Below, piece by piece: positions 1-8,840 of a DNA stretch of 64,000 bases. The position numbers were made by a program, and so were the translations under genes. The stretch covers positions 12,312 through 76,311 of the forward strand of contig JADJAL010000025.1 in NCBI GenBank assembly GCA_016704305.1. Direction: 5' to 3'. The DNA is from Haliea sp. (GTDB lineage Bacteria; Pseudomonadota; Gammaproteobacteria; Pseudomonadales; Halieaceae). The stretch's first letter is position 1, and every line of letters begins with the position of its first letter. The notes under the pieces were generated by a model. That model saw only the letters and a program-made list of their open reading frames with translations. It searched no databases and had not been told where the DNA came from.

Positions 1-110
1 TCCAGCAGGCGCTCGATCTGGTCAGCGGTGTAGACATTGTCCACGCTGCGCGGTGGCGAGGCGGGTCGCAGCAGGTTGGACAATGCCTGTTTGCGCTCTT
101 CGGTCATCAT
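1..110 (-). CDS. Partial CDS, N-terminus only, unknown product
   Basis: The first 36 codons of a minus-strand gene that leaves the window on the left. It begins with a double ATG; the peptide starts MMTEERKQALSNLL and continues into a Ser/Pro-rich stretch and TADQIERLL. A strong Shine-Dalgarno (AAGGAGAG) lies just upstream at 112-121. It follows the TetR gene by 17 bp on the same strand and is probably co-transcribed. Too little is present to assign a family. Confidence 0.55.
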   Translation of the reverse strand, partial: MMTEERKQALSNLLRPASPPRSVDNVYTADQIERLL

Positions 111-127
111 AAATCTCTCCTTCTCGT

Positions 128-910
128 TCAGGTTTGCAAGGTTGCCAGTTTCTGTTCCAGCGCCCGTATCAACTGCTGGAAACCTTCGTCCAGTACATCA
201 TCGGTTGAAAGCTGGATGTGAAACGGCCTGAGTTCCAACAGAAAATCCTGTTCCTCCGGTTCCAGCTCCTCGATATGTGAGAGTGAGAGGCTGGAGTGAA
301 AACTGGCGCCGACATGTTCGAACATCACCAGCGCGATCGCCTGGCTGCAAAACAGGTAGGAATGCAGTGCCAGGTCCCGGCCTCGGAGGCCCTCGTCGTA
401 CAGCGTACGCGAGACGTTCATTGACACGCGCAACCAGCCGGCGGTGGTCTGGCCATCCACGCCCATCACCTGCAGTACCACCGGGTGTTGTTCGGCGAGT
501 GCGCGCAGTCCCTTCAACCAGGCGTGAAGTTTCTTTTGCCACGGTTGCCCGGCCGGTATGCGAGGCATTGCAAAGCGCATGCAGACATCGTCAGCCACCG
601 CATTGATCAGCGCCTCGCGGCTGGGGAAGTAGTTGTACAGCGCCATGGAAACGGTATCGAGTTTGCGGGCCACGCGCGCCAGTGTGAAGGCCTCTGCCGA
701 TTCCGATTCCAGTAACTCTATCGATGCTGCCAGAATAGCCTCGCGAGACAGCCGCGCGGGCCGTCCCGCACCGCGGGCGCCACGGACTTTGACGTTCGGT
801 TTCGCCTTCGCGGTGGGTTTGGCGGATTTCTTTTTCGTTGGCTTTGTCACTGGATCTTCCAGAATATTGGGTTGGTTGGTCAGTGTTACCGCCACGTCGC
901 TCGCGTGCAA
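128..910 (-). CDS. TetR/AcrR family transcriptional regulator
   Basis: 260-residue regulator. A basic, low-complexity N-terminal tail (residues 20-50, Lys/Pro/Ala-rich) precedes a TetR helix-turn-helix at about residues 52-102, with the typical ALYNYFPSREALINAV recognition segment. A ligand-binding C-terminal half follows. Residue 1 may be too early, since the tail is long for the family. It lies at the promoter-distal end of the minus-strand catabolic cluster and is the natural candidate regulator of it, perhaps through the AT-rich palindromes at 5941 and 9293; that link is inference. The ligand cannot be read from sequence. Confidence 0.88.
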   Translation of the reverse strand: MHASDVAVTLTNQPNILEDPVTKPTKKKSAKPTAKAKPNVKVRGARGAGRPARLSREAILAASIELLESESAEAFTLARVARKLDTVSMALYNYFPSREALINAVADDVCMRFAMPRIPAGQPWQKKLHAWLKGLRALAEQHPVVLQVMGVDGQTTAGWLRVSMNVSRTLYDEGLRGRDLALHSYLFCSQAIALVMFEHVGASFHSSLSLSHIEELEPEEQDFLLELRPFHIQLSTDDVLDEGFQQLIRALEQKLATLQT

Positions 911-963
911 CCTGAGTTTTCACTGGCAGCAATAGATTGTTTCACGCCGATCAACCTGTGCAT

Positions 964-1833
964 TCAATTGCCTTCGCCTGACGCCACGATAGCAGGATGC
1001 GCGTACGCGGGTATCACCGGATCGTCGATTCTGGCGGCGCCGTCCAGCGTGTACACGGGAATCTTGTGATGCAACGGAAAATGCAGGCTGTAGGCCGTCA
1101 AGCCCGTGCGCTCGGCGGCGGGCAGGTGGCAAAGCGCCAACCCCGTTTCGGCGATGTACTCGATGCGCTCCGACGGATACGCTTCCGGAATATGGTCCGA
1201 GGCCCCCGGCGTGCGGATGGCGGTACTCGGTGCCAGTGTATTGACCGCGATATTGTCGGGCAGCAATTCCGCTGCGAGTCCCTGGGTCATGCGGTGCACC
1301 GCCGCTTTGATCGCGGAGTACACCGCATTGCCGCCATGAATAGCCCATTCGTCATAGGGGCGCAGGGGGGGCAGGGCGGTAACCGATCCCAGCACCACAA
1401 TCCAACCGGCGCCACGGCGACGCATTTCGGGTACGACTTTCTGGATCAACTTGAACGGTGAGCGCAGGTAGTGACCGATGGTCTGGTCGTACATCTCCTG
1501 GGGCATGTCCACGCTCGGTGCGTAGTTGGCTTTGCCACCGCTGTGAATCAGGATGTCCACGCCGCCGGCGATATCGACCGCGCGACTGACAAGCGCGTTC
1601 AGGTCGTCGTCGTTTTCCAGATCGGCGACCAGCGGGTAGGCGGTGCCGCCGTGCTGCTCGATCAGCGCTATCGTTTCCTTCAGCGTGCCCTCGTATTGAC
1701 CGGCGGCATCCAGGGAGCGTGCGCTCACCACGATGGTCGCACCCTCGGCGGCCAGGCGCTGTGCCAGGGCGCGCCCAATGCCACGGCTGGCACCAGTGAC
1801 CAGTGCGACCTTGCCCGATAATAATGTTCCCAT
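964..1833 (-). CDS. Short-chain dehydrogenase/reductase (SDR)
   Basis: About 289 residues. Classical SDR: the nucleotide motif TGASRGIG is near residue 15, followed by an acidic V-A-D-L segment, and a YxxxK catalytic pair appears as YSAIK near residue 180. The start at 1833 is preferred over the upstream ATG at 1863 because CAGGAG lies 10 bases before it and the protein then begins MGTLLSGKVALVTG, like its family. It probably oxidises a hydroxyl or reduces a ketone with NAD(P)H. It is the fourth gene of the BVMO-led run (after 3899-5893, 2970-3833 and 1886-2932), consistent with a role in the same catabolic route; the substrate is unknown. Confidence 0.85.
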   Translation of the reverse strand: MGTLLSGKVALVTGASRGIGRALAQRLAAEGATIVVSARSLDAAGQYEGTLKETIALIEQHGGTAYPLVADLENDDDLNALVSRAVDIAGGVDILIHSGGKANYAPSVDMPQEMYDQTIGHYLRSPFKLIQKVVPEMRRRGAGWIVVLGSVTALPPLRPYDEWAIHGGNAVYSAIKAAVHRMTQGLAAELLPDNIAVNTLAPSTAIRTPGASDHIPEAYPSERIEYIAETGLALCHLPAAERTGLTAYSLHFPLHHKIPVYTLDGAARIDDPVIPAYAHPAIVASGEGN

Positions 1834-1885
1834 CCGTTTTTTGCTCCTGTGATCCCTATCCACTACGCGTGCTTACTGCGCTTGC

Positions 1886-2932
1886 TCATCGCGTTTCAAT
1901 GGCGATAAGGCTTGTCCCCAGAGCGCAAAACGCGTGCGACAAGTTAACGTCCACGGCCTGCATGCCTGATTCGGGATCGAACCAGCGGTCGATGTGCGCC
2001 CAGTGGTGCGGATGCGCCATGTACGGTCCCAATAGATCGTCCAGGCTCTCGTACTCCTGCTCCCACACGTACGTCCACGGCGCACAGTCGGCGGTATTCC
2101 ATGACAGCGTGCTCGCGCGACTCAGTCGCCAGTTGAGTATCCGGGAAATCTGGCCGGTCATTTCCAGTAAATCCTGTTCAAAGCGCTGTGCCGTTTCGGC
2201 AGCAGTGCCAGGCAGTAACCGAAAATAGGCCGTGCGCTTGATGCCGTTGGTCAGCGTGCGCCGACGCACGCCCGCGCTGATCGTCTCCAGGCGCAGCGCA
2301 TGGCAGGCTTTGCAATGGCGCGCGAGGGCAGCGTTGATCGTCGCTTGCCACGTGGGCGATTGCCGCGCCTGCTCGGCAGTCGCGCTGTCCGGGAACAGCA
2401 GGTCCCAGGTGTAGTGTCCCGCAGCGTACTCCGGGGCGAAGTTGGCCGACAGGCTGGCGGCCTGCAAGCCCGGCAGTGTTGCCGCAGCCTCACGCAGGAT
2501 AGCTTCCAGTTCGCTGCGCTGCGCGTCGTCGATGTTGTCGTTGAGCGCGAGCTGCGCGGTCTCTCGATAGCCCTGCGTAGTGACGATAAAAGGGCTGACA
2601 TCTTCGGCCTCCGGCAGCTGCGCCGCAGTGCTGTCGCTCAGGTAAATCCGCTCGCGGGACATACACAGCGCATCCACTTTCTCCCAGAAACGGCTGACCG
2701 CGGGAACGCCGGATTGCGCCCGCATCGCCCACCACGCCCCGGCGTCCGCCACCTGCCAGCGCAGCCACAGCGTGTTGGGTGCTGTCAGTAATTTCACCGG
2801 CGGTGAGATGCGCTGCTCGATAAAGTGCAATCCACGCAGCGCCGCCTGCTCCGTGTACTCGTCGCAAAAAAGCTGCAGCAGCGCTTCCAGCCTTGCACCG
2901 GCAATCTCGATTCTATCCTGCACTACAATCAT
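1886..2932 (-). CDS. Hypothetical protein with repeated Dabb/ABM-like alpha-beta barrel modules
   Basis: 348 residues, no signal peptide and no membrane segment. The C-terminal 110 residues (IKRTAYFRLLPGT ... AHIDRWFDPES) resemble a stress-responsive dimeric alpha-beta barrel (Dabb) module. The first 220 residues appear to hold two more modules of the same size, so the protein may be a three-fold ferredoxin-like repeat. The start has a good ribosome site (TGAGGAG, 6 bases upstream). It lies between two SDR genes in the BVMO operon. Such small barrels often act on or protect reactive aromatic or polyketide-like intermediates, but no catalytic residue can be named here, and the family call rests on pattern rather than a search. 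Confidence 0.6.
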   Translation of the reverse strand: MIVVQDRIEIAGARLEALLQLFCDEYTEQAALRGLHFIEQRISPPVKLLTAPNTLWLRWQVADAGAWWAMRAQSGVPAVSRFWEKVDALCMSRERIYLSDSTAAQLPEAEDVSPFIVTTQGYRETAQLALNDNIDDAQRSELEAILREAAATLPGLQAASLSANFAPEYAAGHYTWDLLFPDSATAEQARQSPTWQATINAALARHCKACHALRLETISAGVRRRTLTNGIKRTAYFRLLPGTAAETAQRFEQDLLEMTGQISRILNWRLSRASTLSWNTADCAPWTYVWEQEYESLDDLLGPYMAHPHHWAHIDRWFDPESGMQAVDVNLSHAFCALGTSLIAIETR

Positions 2933-2969
2933 GAAAACTCCTCAGTGACAGATTCGCGCGCGTCGGGTT

Positions 2970-3833
2970 TCAACGCGCGTTCACGTCTCCCAATAAGCCC
3001 AGAACTTCCGGCGGCAAGGCAGGAAGAGAGAGCTCGGCCAGGTGCCTGGCGCGGTTCGCGGCATACTCCCTCGTCATATCCGCGTGCGTGGACACCCAGA
3101 ATTTTTCGGCTGCAATCTGCGGCAGAATGATGCTGGCGGCTTCCATCCCGGTCATGCCATTGGCCGCGAGCATGTCTTCCATCACCTTCTGGTGAAAATT
3201 GCTCGTGGCGTCCCTGGTGCCGGCGGAGTCGGTAAAAATGCGCGTGGCGACCGGCCCCGGCAGGATGGCTGATACATGGATGGGCAACTGCTTGAGCTGC
3301 ATCTCCATATACAGGCATTCGCTGTAGGCGAGAATGGCATGTTTGCTCAGGATGTAGGAGGTTTGCACCGGCATGATGCCCAGTGCGCCGATGGACGCGG
3401 TGTTGGCGATATACGCGGGCTCGCCGGCAGCGATCATCCTCGGCGCGAAAGCCCTCACCCCGTGTATCACGCCGTGAATATTGATATTGAGCGTTTTCTC
3501 CCACGTGGCGGCGGGAATCTCCCAGCTCAGGCCCAGGGTTTCTATGCCTGCATTATTAATCAGCAACCGAACGCTGCCAAAGGTGTCGAAGGTTTTGTCG
3601 GCCAGCGCTTCCAGCGCGGCAGGATCGCTCACATCGGTTACGACAGGCAGCGCAATGCCGCCTGTGCGTGCGATGTCCGCTGCCACTTTGTCGATGCGGT
3701 CGCGCGCTATATCGGCGAGTACGACCTTCATGCCGGCTGCGGCGGCGCGATGCGCCAGGCCTTCACCGATACCGGAACCGGCGCCGGTGATTACCGCGAC
3801 GCCCCCATTTAATCGAGCCAGTGAATCGCCCAT
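2970..3833 (-). CDS. Short-chain dehydrogenase/reductase (SDR)
   Basis: 287-residue classical SDR. TGAGSGIG is near residue 17, the acidic residue after beta-2 is in LADIARD, NNAG is near residue 92, and the catalytic Ser and Tyr-Lys appear as NTASIG and YILSK near residues 144-160. The C-terminal third is longer than in minimal SDRs and carries a TATRIF-like substrate loop. It lies 65 bp downstream of the BVMO gene on the same strand, suggesting joint transcription and a role in making the ketone for, or processing the product of, the monooxygenase. Substrate unknown. Confidence 0.87.
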   Translation of the reverse strand: MGDSLARLNGGVAVITGAGSGIGEGLAHRAAAAGMKVVLADIARDRIDKVAADIARTGGIALPVVTDVSDPAALEALADKTFDTFGSVRLLINNAGIETLGLSWEIPAATWEKTLNINIHGVIHGVRAFAPRMIAAGEPAYIANTASIGALGIMPVQTSYILSKHAILAYSECLYMEMQLKQLPIHVSAILPGPVATRIFTDSAGTRDATSNFHQKVMEDMLAANGMTGMEAASIILPQIAAEKFWVSTHADMTREYAANRARHLAELSLPALPPEVLGLLGDVNAR

Positions 3834-3898
3834 GTGTCGCTACAGCCTCTTATAGTGTGCTTGTGGTTGCGCGTACCGGCGCGAACGTCAACCCGCGC

Positions 3899-5893
3899 TC
3901 AGGTTGCGGCTTTAATCGCCGCCGAGGAATTGAATGCCGGGATCAACTCGCCAGCCAATTCAAAATCCTCCGGTTTTGGCGCGCGCGTCATCCACCAGTA
4001 GTCTACCAACCGGTACGGGCAGGACATGACATTGCGCCCGCGCGCATTTTTGTAATAACTCTGTGGCGCGCTGGGGTGTAGCCAGATCAGGCCTTGCAGT
4101 GCTTCGTCCACCTCGGCGTTGAAGCGGTCGCAGGCCGCCTGTGTCGGCTCCAGCGTGGCCGCGCCCTCGCTGCGGATAAACTCCAGACACTCCAGGATGT
4201 AATGGATCTGCGATTCCGAGGTAATGTTCTGGCCGCCGGCGTGATTGGGCGCGCTGTTCGGTCCCACCGTAAGGAAGTAGTTGGGATAGCCGGGGATTGC
4301 AACACCGAGGTAGGCGCGCGGATCATCCTGCCATTCATTGCGCAAATTGCGTCCGCCGCGACCGATCACCTCCATCGTTCCCACCATGTTCGCGGTATCA
4401 AACCCGGTAGCGCAGACAATCACATCGACTTCAATACGGCGTCCGTCGGCGAGGACGATAGCGTCCTTTTCCACGTGATCAATGCGCGTGTCTTCCAGGC
4501 TGACGTTGTCACGGCACAGATTTTCCAGCCAGTTGATATCCATCACGATGCGCTTGCCGAACACGGGGTAGTCGGGTAGTAATTTTTCCAGCAGGTCCGG
4601 TCGGTGCGCCAGCTTGGTGCGATAGTTTTGTACACAGTAGTCCCGCACGCCGTCATTCAGCGCCGATATGGAGCGCTCCGGATGCGCCCACTGCGGATCA
4701 ATGCGGATATTTTCGAACAGCCCATCGGCGGCAAACCAGAATGCGCGAAAGCGCAGCCACTCGGCGTAGTGTGGAATATGCTGCTGCGCCCAGCGCACCG
4801 CTTCGGGCACCTCGATGTAGTAGTTGGGCATCAGCCAGTGGCGCGAGCGTTGCAGCACCGTGAGATGCGCCACCTCGCCTGCGATCGCATTCCCCACCTG
4901 CACACCGCTGGCGCCGGTGCCCAGCAGCGCAACGCGCTTGCCTTGCAAATTGACGGAGTGATCCCACGCGGCCGTGTGCATCAACGCGCCGCCAAACTCC
5001 TGCAGGCCCTGGATGTCCGGGTACTTCCAGCGGTTGAGTGGTCCGTGCGCATTGATCACGGCGTTCGCCGTAATCACGCGGCTGCCGGATTGGTCCGCGA
5101 CAGTGACCAGCCAGCAGTTGCGCGTCTCGTCGAAGCGGCACTCCGTGACCCGCGTATTGAAAACGATATTGGGTCGCAGCGCGTACTTGTCGGTGATGTC
5201 GAGCAGGTAGCGCTGGAATTCCGGCCCATTGGGTGTGTAGTGCGACCAGTCGGGGTTCAGCTCAAAGGAATAGGAGTAAAAATGGCTCGGCGTATCGACA
5301 GCGCAGCCGGGGTAGGTGTTTTCCCACCAGGTACCGCCAATCTCGGGATTCTTCTCGATCACGTCAAAAGAATAGCCCGCTTCGCGCAATTTGATCGCCG
5401 CCAGCAGACCGGTCAGGCCGGCACCGATCACCAGAACCTTGAAGTCGCCCTCGGGGGCTTGTCGTCCACTGCGTGTGCTGCGGATTTCCGGTGGATTGAA
5501 GCCCATCTGCTCCAGCAACATCGGTACAAATTCTTCCCCGACGGGCTCCGCGACGGCGGCGCTGAGCATTTTCTGCAGCAAGTGCGCATCGGGGGCGATA
5601 TCCGGTGGCGCGGGGTCCTGGGTCAGCAACGCGAACAGGCGCTCGTGCAATTCCTGCACCAGCTCCGCAGGGGCCTGCTTGTGCGGGTCGAAGATCGAGC
5701 CGATGAAAGGCGCCAGGCGGCTGAGGAAGTCCTCATCCCTGGCGAAATGGGTGTACACCATCAGCAGCGGCGCCACGTCACTTTGCGCCAGGGCCGCCCT
5801 GAGTTGGCGATGGTCCCGGATGGGCAGCCTGGATGCGGCGTGGGATGTGGTGAGGGATGCTGCGTGCGCTGCGGTGGAAGCCGGGTCCGACAT
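3899..5893 (-). CDS. Flavin-containing (Baeyer-Villiger type I) monooxygenase
   Basis: 664 residues. An FAD-binding Rossmann motif GAGLTG is at residues 157-162, followed by GGTWWENTYPGCAVD. The type I Baeyer-Villiger fingerprint FGGALMHTAAWD is near residue 300. A second NADPH Rossmann motif GTGASG follows, and the ATGFD motif is in the C-terminal half. The roughly 150-residue N-terminal extension before the FAD site is long compared with a minimal enzyme of about 540 residues and matches the long-form subgroup. It should insert oxygen next to a ketone using NADPH and O2 to give an ester or lactone. It is the first gene of the run reading to TetR; the AT-rich palindrome at 5941 lies about 48 bp upstream. 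Confidence 0.9.
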   Translation of the reverse strand: MSDPASTAAHAASLTTSHAASRLPIRDHRQLRAALAQSDVAPLLMVYTHFARDEDFLSRLAPFIGSIFDPHKQAPAELVQELHERLFALLTQDPAPPDIAPDAHLLQKMLSAAVAEPVGEEFVPMLLEQMGFNPPEIRSTRSGRQAPEGDFKVLVIGAGLTGLLAAIKLREAGYSFDVIEKNPEIGGTWWENTYPGCAVDTPSHFYSYSFELNPDWSHYTPNGPEFQRYLLDITDKYALRPNIVFNTRVTECRFDETRNCWLVTVADQSGSRVITANAVINAHGPLNRWKYPDIQGLQEFGGALMHTAAWDHSVNLQGKRVALLGTGASGVQVGNAIAGEVAHLTVLQRSRHWLMPNYYIEVPEAVRWAQQHIPHYAEWLRFRAFWFAADGLFENIRIDPQWAHPERSISALNDGVRDYCVQNYRTKLAHRPDLLEKLLPDYPVFGKRIVMDINWLENLCRDNVSLEDTRIDHVEKDAIVLADGRRIEVDVIVCATGFDTANMVGTMEVIGRGGRNLRNEWQDDPRAYLGVAIPGYPNYFLTVGPNSAPNHAGGQNITSESQIHYILECLEFIRSEGAATLEPTQAACDRFNAEVDEALQGLIWLHPSAPQSYYKNARGRNVMSCPYRLVDYWWMTRAPKPEDFELAGELIPAFNSSAAIKAAT

Positions 5894-5940
5894 GTCTGCA
5901 CTCCAATGTGCCGCTGCGAGCAGGGCATCGCGCTAATAAA

Positions 5941-5968
5941 CTTATATATAAGTATATAAGTAAGATAT
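5941..5968. promoter_or_regulatory. AT-rich palindrome upstream of the BVMO gene (candidate operator/promoter)
   Basis: The 12-bp perfect palindrome CTTATATATAAG is at 5941-5952, followed by TATATAAG and AAGATATG. It sits in the 90-bp gap between the reductase stop and the BVMO start. The related palindrome CTTATATAAG at 9293 occupies the other internal promoter of the cluster and is also followed by ATATG. Shared placement suggests a regulator site, possibly for the TetR protein at 128-910; it could also simply be an AT-rich core promoter. Confidence 0.45.
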
Positions 5969-5983
5969 GTGTGTCGCAAGTGC

Positions 5984-6754
5984 TTAGAGATCAGCCACCT
6001 TCAGCACCAGTTTCCCCCGGTTGTGTCCCGACTGGATGATGCGGTGCGCCTCTGCCGCCTCCGTGAGTGGCAGTACACGGATAGGCGGTAGTGCGATTTT
6101 TCCATCCGCGAGCAGTGCGGCGATTGTCCGCAGGTTCGCAGCGCAATTGCTGTCGGACATCGTGGAGAAGATACGCGTCACGCCTTTTGCCTGCGCCGCC
6201 GCGGCCGCTGCTGCAAAATCGCCGTCATCGACGAGGGTCGGGATGCTGACCAGCGTGCCGCCGGATTTAACCAGATCGAGTGCGTCCGGAAGAGTGCTGA
6301 CACCGACAGCGTCGAGCAGGAAGTCCAGCCCCTGCGGTTCCCAGGCGTGAATGGCCTGGCTGATGTCTTCGCGCCGGTAGTCGATCACGCGTGCAACGCC
6401 CAGGCCCTGCAAGTACTCAACGTTGGCGGTGCTGCAGGTCGCGGCTACGCGCGCCCCGGCCCAGCGCGCGAATTGCACGGCGAATCCACCCAGTCCGCCG
6501 GCGCCGCCGTGGATGAGTACTGTTTGCCCCGCCACAAGTCCGCCGCGATCGAACAGCGCCTGCCAGGCGGTGAGCGCGGCCACGGGCAGTGCAGCGGCCT
6601 GCTCGAAGCCGAGACTGTCCGGTATGCGTGCAACCCGGTCCTGGTTGGCCAGCGTGAATTGCGCGTAACTGCCTTGTCCGCCCTGGCCGTGATTGGTCGG
6701 TGTAAACACGCGATCACCGGGTTTGAAGTCGCTCGTAATGATCATTGCGTACAT
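5984..6754 (-). CDS. Zinc-type alcohol dehydrogenase / quinone reductase (MDR), N-terminally truncated
   Basis: 256 residues of a medium-chain dehydrogenase/reductase. It begins almost directly at SDFKPGDRVF, a segment normally about 70 residues into the protein, so most of the GroES-like catalytic domain is absent. The nucleotide-binding domain is complete, with IHGGAGGLGGFAVQFARWAG as the Rossmann motif. The ATG overlaps the end of the upstream dioxygenase gene, and the missing part is not found in any frame upstream. Either an internal deletion fused the two genes or a short active form exists. Without the N-terminal domain, quinone or enone reductase activity is doubtful. Confidence 0.75.
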   Translation of the reverse strand: MYAMIITSDFKPGDRVFTPTNHGQGGQGSYAQFTLANQDRVARIPDSLGFEQAAALPVAALTAWQALFDRGGLVAGQTVLIHGGAGGLGGFAVQFARWAGARVAATCSTANVEYLQGLGVARVIDYRREDISQAIHAWEPQGLDFLLDAVGVSTLPDALDLVKSGGTLVSIPTLVDDGDFAAAAAAAQAKGVTRIFSTMSDSNCAANLRTIAALLADGKIALPPIRVLPLTEAAEAHRIIQSGHNRGKLVLKVADL

Positions 6755-7805
6755 GCGAGCGCCTCCTCCGGTTCGGGCGGGAAGTATAGCGGCAGCCCGG
6801 GGTCATATACGGTGGTGAGGCGATTAATGAAAGCCTTATCGGTCAGCGGGTCGGCCGGTTCCGCGAAAGCCATGCCGCGCTGTTTCAGGTCGGCCATGAA
6901 GATATCGAACACTTGCTGCTGGCTCAGGTCATCGGAGTGGTCCTTGCTGACCTTCAGCTCGGCATAGTCCTTGTAGACGATGCCGCCCCAATGCACCAGG
7001 AAGCGGAATTCCTGTTCGGGTATGGCTTGCAGGATTCTACCCGCGTCAGTAATACGCCAACCACCCCGGGTGTCCGGATCGGGTTCGATCAGGGATTCCA
7101 TTGATAGCCCGGTCGGGTTTCGCAGCGCGGCCGGCCCGCAGGATTCCGCGGTGTGGTACATCATTTCGTTTTCTACAACCACCGCGCGTCCCCACATGGG
7201 CGCATGAATCTGCCGGGGTTGCTCATGCGGCCCCTCGGGCCAGTAGGTAAAGCCGCCACCAATATTACCCCGGTAATACCACGCAATAACCTGCGCTTTC
7301 TTGGCCTGCCAGCGTTTGAACAACCCGCTCTTGCTCATGGTGTTCATCAGCCAGATGGGGCGTTTTCACTGGTGATGCCGCGAAAACACGTGGCGTCGAC
7401 ATGCGGCGCGCCGCCACCGGAGCACGGCCCCTGCAAATTGAACAGCATGGATTCAGGCTCGGCGTAATCCGCATTCCAGTAATTGCGCGCCAGTTCGATA
7501 AATCGCGCATTGTGGAAACAATCCTGGATTTCGGGATACAGGCAGACACCGAAGTCGCTGAAGTAGCCGCGAAACACCGGGCTGAGAAACATGTCCAGCG
7601 TGGGTTCCACGCCCTCCGGCAGTCCGCCGGATACCGTCGCGATCAATTCCTCTGCGCTATTGAAGTGTTGCGCCAGAATCAGCTTGAACGGGCCGTTGTT
7701 GCGCACCACGTCCAGCATGCGACGGTGCTGGTCTTCGCTGTAGGCACCTTCGATGACTTGCGGTTCCGCGATGGGGCGCATCACGCTTGGCGGTGTTTTG
7801 TCCAT
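6742..7805 (-). CDS. Putative non-heme Fe(II) dioxygenase-like protein, one frameshift
   Basis: Two adjoining reading frames join into one protein of about 354 residues: an N-terminal part (7347-7805) and a C-terminal part (6742-7347). The break is at a C4 run near 7350; one extra C would join ENAP to IWLMNTMSKSG smoothly. PHVDATCFRG (H-x-D) in the first part and YHTAESCGP in the second could be the iron ligands of a cupin-fold 2-oxoglutarate/Fe(II)-type oxygenase. That is inferred from motif spacing; no family is firmly recognised. The start at 7805 has AGAGGG upstream. The break looks like a homopolymer sequencing error. It lies between the hydrolase and the truncated reductase. Confidence 0.55.
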
Positions 7806-7831
7806 TGTTTGTTCCCTCTGCGCGGCACCGG

Positions 7832-8830
7832 TCATCCGGCTGCGGTGGCGGCCAGTTTGCAGGTGAAAAAGTCCGCCATCACCCTGAGCGCCTCTGCTGT
7901 TTCCGGCAGGTGCAGCGCGTACCAGTGCGTGTGCGGCATCGCGTCGAACACCATCAGGTCGGCGTCGACGCCTGCGCGGCGCAGCGCCCGGTGGAAATTC
8001 GTGGTGGCGCTGAGCACCGCGTCGCGCGTGCCGGAGAGCAGCAGAACCGGCGGGAAGCCGGACATGTCGCTCAATACGGGCGAGACCAGTGGATCGCGCG
8101 CGTCGGTGCCGCCGAGATAGGCGCGCACTTCGCTCATCTCATGGTCCAGTGGAAACAGCAGGTGGCCGAAGAAGCCGTTCAAAGTAAAGATCTGGCAGGT
8201 GTCGCCGAAATCGATCAGGTCGCCGCCGGCCGAGAACACGCCGGCGCAGGCGGGCATCGGCAATCCCGCTTTCGCAATGCGCGCCAGTAACTGGCCTGTG
8301 ATAAAGCCGCCGGCGGAACTGCCGTAAACGCCGATATGCTCGGGAGAGTGTGATGTCAGTGCATCTCGATACACCGCCAGCGCGTCGTCCACCGCTGCCG
8401 GGTAGGGGTGTTCCGGCGCCAGCCGATAGTCCACTGCAATTACCGGAATGCCGGTGATATTGGCTATCGGGATCGCCTCCACCAGGCTGCCGGAGCCGAT
8501 GACAAAGCCACCGCCATGAAAATTGAGCAGGACTTTGCTGCGGTTTTCTTCCGCCAGCGACAGCGGCATGACGCGATGGCAGCGCACACCGGCAATGTCC
8601 ACCTCGTCAATGTTGACCGGGAACATCTGCCGCGCCTGCTGGTTGAGCGCGGCGAAGGCGGGCGCGGTCACCTCGCGGGTTGTCCACATGGGCACCGGTT
8701 CGGCGGCGGGGTCGGTGCCCCACAAATCCTGCGAAATGTAGTGTTGCGCCTCGGGGCTGAGAGTGCCCGGCACCCGCACCAGGTTGCCACCGAGATTTAC
8801 CGTTCCACTGGCGTCAATGTCATAACTCAT
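7832..8830 (-). CDS. Alpha/beta hydrolase, hormone-sensitive-lipase-like esterase
   Basis: 332 residues. The oxyanion-hole motif HGGGF is near residue 104, the nucleophile elbow GSSAGG near residue 170, the acid in GTRDAV near residue 268, and the histidine in MPHTHWY near residue 299. This is the full HSL-type layout, with the elbow variant GSSAG in place of GDSAG. The family cleaves carboxylic esters. Next to a Baeyer-Villiger monooxygenase, it is the obvious candidate to open the lactone or ester product (inference). It starts 10 bp after the VOC gene and ends 26 bp before the dioxygenase, so it is tightly co-transcribed. Confidence 0.9.
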   Translation of the reverse strand: MSYDIDASGTVNLGGNLVRVPGTLSPEAQHYISQDLWGTDPAAEPVPMWTTREVTAPAFAALNQQARQMFPVNIDEVDIAGVRCHRVMPLSLAEENRSKVLLNFHGGGFVIGSGSLVEAIPIANITGIPVIAVDYRLAPEHPYPAAVDDALAVYRDALTSHSPEHIGVYGSSAGGFITGQLLARIAKAGLPMPACAGVFSAGGDLIDFGDTCQIFTLNGFFGHLLFPLDHEMSEVRAYLGGTDARDPLVSPVLSDMSGFPPVLLLSGTRDAVLSATTNFHRALRRAGVDADLMVFDAMPHTHWYALHLPETAEALRVMADFFTCKLAATAAG

Positions 8831-8840
8831 CAGGTCGCAC

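Noticed and set aside
4604..5959. 451-codon plus-strand open frame opposite the BVMO gene
   Set aside because: Exact antisense of a strongly conserved flavoprotein; GC-rich codon bias leaves the complementary frame open. No domain or ribosome site.
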